Assembly (NCBI RefSeq): GCF_004114955.1
Contig: NZ_CP030053.1
Coordinates: 5,580,001 to 5,644,000 of the forward strand
Origin: Bradyrhizobium guangzhouense
GTDB lineage: Bacteria; Pseudomonadota; Alphaproteobacteria; Rhizobiales; Xanthobacteraceae
Length of the DNA stretch: 64,000 bases
Reading direction: 5' to 3'
Every line of letters starts with the position of its first letter. The stretch's first letter is position 1. Shown in pieces: positions 61,599 to 64,000 of this stretch. A program made the translations under genes and the position numbers. Below the pieces are notes generated by a model. That model was given only the letters and a program-made list of their open reading frames with translations. It searched no databases and was not told where the DNA came from.

Positions 61599-62789
61599 AT
61601 GGCAAAGCCCGGTTTCAAGAGGCTTGTCCTGGCCTTTGCGCTCGGTGCGACCGCCGCGCTCACGCTGTTCGCGCTCGACGCCCGTCCGGCGACAGCCGCG
61701 ACCTTCTGCGAATCCGAGTGCGGCAGTCCGACCCCTTCCCCGTCACCGACATATTCGCCGTCCCCAACGCCGAGCGCATCGCCTTCCCCATCTCCGTCCC
61801 CCTCGCCAAGCCCGTCTCCGTCGCCAAGCCCCTCTCCATCGCCAAGCCCCTCTCCAACACCGAGCCAGGCTCCGTCGCCGACCCCGACGCCTACCGGCTC
61901 CGATTCCAGCGGCAACTCGATCAACGGACTCGCGGGCCAGCGCTTCAATCAGATGATCACCAACCGCGTGCTCGGCACGGTGCTGCTTGGCGTCAACGAG
62001 CAGATCAATTGCAGCGACTGCATCAGCGCGTTCGGCTCGGCCGGCTCGTTCTCGGCCGGCATCCACGGCCGCAAGGAGCTGACGCCCAATTTGTCGCTGC
62101 TCGCCGGCATCGCCTACACGCAATACAACGAGGGCGGCTATCACATCACCAGCGCGCCGATCGGCGCCTTTGCGCTGCGCTATGACTTCACCGATTGGGG
62201 CTCATCGCGTCCGTTCTTCGACGTCGGGACGATCCTGACGCCGTGGGAGAAGGCGCGCTACACCCGCAGTTACAACACCAGCCTGGGTCCAGTGAGCGTG
62301 ACGAGCTCAACCGATGCGTCCAATTACGCGGTCTTTGGCCGCGCCGGCTGGATCAGTCGCCTGTCACCGCGCGATGAGGTCGCAGCCTCCATCGAGGTCT
62401 GGCAGCTCTGGCAGCGCGTGTCGGGCTATGCCGACAACACGGTCGCGTTCAATCCGTTCGACGCCACCGTTGCAACAGGCACCGACCGTACCAGCCTGGT
62501 CAAGATCGGCGGCCAGTGGACCCATCTCTTCGCCAACAATATCGAGACCAACATCAACGGCGGCTGGGTGCAGTCCTTCGCCAGCCACAGCGGCATCGTC
62601 GCCACCGTAACCGGCGACGGCACGGTGGTGCCGACGATGGGCAACCAGGGCTGGTTCGAATATGGCGGGCGTCTCGGCTTCCGTGTGCAGAAGGGCTGGG
62701 TCGTGGACCTCTTCGCCAACGGCACGCTGGGCCCGCAGCCGGTGGGCAACACGATCCATGGCGGCGTAGGGCTACGGATCAATTATTAG
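61599..62789 (+). CDS. Outer-membrane beta-barrel protein with Ser-Pro linker
   Basis: A 396-residue protein. A signal peptide (ends near ATAAT) is followed by a short Cys motif (FCESECGS) and about 55 residues of Ser-Pro repeats (residues 47-102), then an autotransporter-like beta-barrel of about 280 residues. The barrel has alternating strands such as [31 protein letters not shown] and ends in LRINY, with the C-terminal Tyr expected for BAM insertion. There is no passenger domain; the linker is surface-exposed or periplasmic. The upstream FecR gene is the obvious partner. Confidence 0.75.
   Translation: MAKPGFKRLVLAFALGATAALTLFALDARPATAATFCESECGSPTPSPSPTYSPSPTPSASPSPSPSPSPSPSPSPSPSPSPSPSPTPSQAPSPTPTPTGSDSSGNSINGLAGQRFNQMITNRVLGTVLLGVNEQINCSDCISAFGSAGSFSAGIHGRKELTPNLSLLAGIAYTQYNEGGYHITSAPIGAFALRYDFTDWGSSRPFFDVGTILTPWEKARYTRSYNTSLGPVSVTSSTDASNYAVFGRAGWISRLSPRDEVAASIEVWQLWQRVSGYADNTVAFNPFDATVATGTDRTSLVKIGGQWTHLFANNIETNINGGWVQSFASHSGIVATVTGDGTVVPTMGNQGWFEYGGRLGFRVQKGWVVDLFANGTLGPQPVGNTIHGGVGLRINY
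61803..61874 (+). repeat. 18-bp tandem repeat in the Ser-Pro linker
   Basis: Four in-phase units of 18 bp start at 61803, 61821, 61839 and 61857, of the form TCGCCAAGCCCCTCTCCA. The second and third are identical and the fourth has diverged. Each unit encodes six residues, so a change in copy number would lengthen the linker without frameshift. Confidence 0.7.
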
Positions 62790-62815
62790 CGGACGAGCAC
62801 TCCCAAGACTCCGCT

Positions 62816-62929
62816 GTCATGCCCCGCGAAGGCGGGGCATCCAGTACGCAGCGGCGGTCGTTGTGAGAGCGAGCTCTTCGACGAACGCCTCTGGAATACT
62901 GGATCGCCCGCCTTCGCGGGCGACGACAC
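62816..62929. repeat. Palindromic intergenic repeat (family A, copy 4)
   Basis: It has the same terminal hairpins as the other family A copies (GTCATGCCCCGCGAAGGCGG and CGCCCGCCTTCGCGGGCG) but a different middle (GGTCGTTGTGAGAGCGAG). It lies between the barrel gene and the convergent VOC gene. Confidence 0.8.
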
Positions 62930-62955
62930 TTGTCGTGTAGCAACGGCACTGCCCT

Positions 62956-63444
62956 TCAAGCCGCCGACTTGCCCTCGAACGCCCGCCGCAACACCTCCAC
63001 ATCCAGCTTCACCATGTTCATCATGGCCTGCCACGCGCGGGCGGCGGCAGCCTTGTCGGGGCTCGACAGGTACTCGAACATCGCCTTCGGCACCACCTGC
63101 CAGGCCACGCCCCAGCGATCCCTGAGCCAGCCGCACTGCTCTTCCTTGGCGCCATGAGCGAGGAACGCATTCCAGACGCTGTCGACCTGAGTCTGGTCGT
63201 CGCAGTGGATCATCAGCGAGATCGCGTGGGTGTATTCCATCTTCATGCCGCCGTTGAGCGCGACCAGCGGCTGCCCGGCCACCGTGAACTCGACGACCAG
63301 CACCGAGCCCTCCTTGCCGGAAGGGCCATCCGAAACGTTGTGCTGGATGTGCGTGATCTCCGAATTCGGAACGAGCGAGACGTAGAACTTGGCGGCTTCC
63401 ACGGCATCGCCGCTGAACCACATGCAGGGCACGAGCTTGGACAT
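62956..63444 (-). CDS. VOC-superfamily protein (PhnB / 3-demethylubiquinone methyltransferase-like)
   Basis: A 162-residue protein of the PhnB-like VOC group: PCMWFSGDAVEAAKFYVSLVPNSEI at the start, LVALNGGMKMEYTHAISLMI in the middle and a C-terminal CGWLRDRWGVAWQVVPKAMFEYL, typical of the 3-dmu-9_3-mt family. Such proteins bind small substrates or metals; many lack a known reaction. It is followed by a second VOC gene on the same strand. Confidence 0.85.
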   Translation of the reverse strand: MSKLVPCMWFSGDAVEAAKFYVSLVPNSEITHIQHNVSDGPSGKEGSVLVVEFTVAGQPLVALNGGMKMEYTHAISLMIHCDDQTQVDSVWNAFLAHGAKEEQCGWLRDRWGVAWQVVPKAMFEYLSSPDKAAAARAWQAMMNMVKLDVEVLRRAFEGKSAA

Positions 63445-63470
63445 TGCGAATGCTCCTCTTCAGCTTTCGG

Positions 63471-63899
63471 TCACGCGTTCGCCATAGCGGGCTTCGGTGG
63501 AACAGCTGCCATGTCCAGCCAGTTCACGCCCCACATATGGCCGTCCGGATCCTCAAAGCTGCGGCCATACATGAAATCGTATTCGTCGACAGGGCTGGGA
63601 TCGGCCACGCCGCCCGCAGCCTTGGCCCGACCGACGATATCGTCGACCTCTTTCCGGCTCTCGGCGGACAGGCAGAACAGCGCCTGGTTCGAGGTCTTTG
63701 CGTCGGCGATCGGCTTCGGCGTGAAATGACGGAATTTGTCGTGGGTGGTCAGCATGACGTAGATGGTCTCGGAAAAGACCATGCAGCTTGCGGTGTCATC
63801 GCTGAATTGCGGGTTCCTGGTCGCGCCGACCGCCTCATAAAAGGCGGTCGCACGCTTGAGGTCGGTCACCGGCAGATTGACGAAAATCATCCTGGGCAT
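63471..63899 (-). CDS. VOC-superfamily protein (glyoxalase/bleomycin-resistance fold)
   Basis: A 142-residue VOC protein: MIFVNLPVTDLKRATAFYEAVGATRNP opens the first beta-alpha-beta module, and RSFEDPDGHMWGVNWLD closes the second with the conserved DPDGH turn. The ATG at 63899 has an AAGGAGCC site. It lies 26 bp upstream of the other VOC gene, so the two form a short operon. Confidence 0.85.
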   Translation of the reverse strand: MPRMIFVNLPVTDLKRATAFYEAVGATRNPQFSDDTASCMVFSETIYVMLTTHDKFRHFTPKPIADAKTSNQALFCLSAESRKEVDDIVGRAKAAGGVADPSPVDEYDFMYGRSFEDPDGHMWGVNWLDMAAVPPKPAMANA

Positions 63900-64000
63900 G
63901 GAGGCTCCTTGGGCGGGGTTCTGCCCAAGGACGGACGGCTGGGCCGCCATCCGACACCGCTTCCGGATTTTTTTCAGACCGTGCCCGCGCAGTTCTGTCG

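Noticed and set aside
1..64000. tRNA, rRNA, riboswitch or CRISPR features
   Set aside because: No cloverleaf, rRNA-like segment, conserved riboswitch core or regular spacer array was found by reading. A covariance-model search would settle small RNAs.

Overview
The window looks like chromosomal DNA of a GC-rich alphaproteobacterium of the Bradyrhizobium type. That assignment rests on codon use, a rhizobial glpDSTPQUV glycerol locus, the long (about 545-residue) isocitrate lyase paired with a RamB/ScfR-like regulator, and many palindromic intergenic repeats of the kind common in Bradyrhizobium. No rRNA, tRNA, CRISPR array or prophage was seen. The one mobile element is an IS630-family insertion sequence (29558-30598).

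Layout. 1-3.4 kb: end of a membrane protein, then a zinc-type operator (499-523), a small exported DUF2946-like protein and a TonB-dependent receptor. 3.5-7.9 kb: an IclR regulator followed by an MFS transporter, N-acyl-D-amino-acid deacylase and RidA operon, probably for scavenging acylated D-amino acids. 8.4-11.5 kb: a 1057-residue protein of unknown family. 11.6-17.4 kb: small enzymes, and a lipid-linked sugar cassette (GT-C-like membrane protein divergent from a GT2 enzyme and a DUF2304 protein). 17.5-21.1 kb: aceA plus a DUF4170 gene, divergent from the RamB-like regulator, with two perfect palindromes between them. 21.2-28.5 kb: a secreted HExxH protein, TPR protein, HtpX, lytic transglycosylase, DUF1993 protein and Old Yellow Enzyme. 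28.7-31.3 kb: a TPR gene and a DUF6065 gene that converge, with the IS630 copy inserted in the 12-bp palindrome that formed the ends of both.

31.4-41.0 kb is the glycerol locus: glpD and the ABC transporter GlpSTPQUV on the minus strand, GlpR upstream, and a plus-strand antitoxin/PIN-toxin pair wedged between glpR and glpD. The two ATPases carry complementary motif losses that predict one active and one degenerate ATP site. 41.0-43.3 kb holds a HAD phosphatase, an NTF2-like protein and a thioesterase. 43.3-48.9 kb is a fatty acid beta-oxidation operon (acyl-CoA dehydrogenase, thiolase, hydratase/dehydrogenase). 49.1-55.0 kb carries a flavin reductase and an adaptor, RND pump and TetR efflux unit. 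55.2-60.7 kb has an MFS carrier, a YcaQ-like DNA glycosylase, a methionine-rich exported peptide, an OmpA-like protein and a PMT-type mannosyltransferase. 60.9-62.8 kb is a FecR-domain protein coupled to a Ser-Pro-linker outer-membrane barrel. The window closes with two VOC-family genes.

The best candidates for new biology are the 1057-residue protein, the FecR/Ser-Pro barrel pair, the GT-C/GT2/DUF2304 cassette and the small methionine-rich locus. The best-supported mechanistic readings are the Zur-type operator, the asymmetric GlpS/GlpT pair, the helically phased GlpR operator and the IS insertion in a shared gene end. Functions are assigned by recognising motifs; no database search was run.
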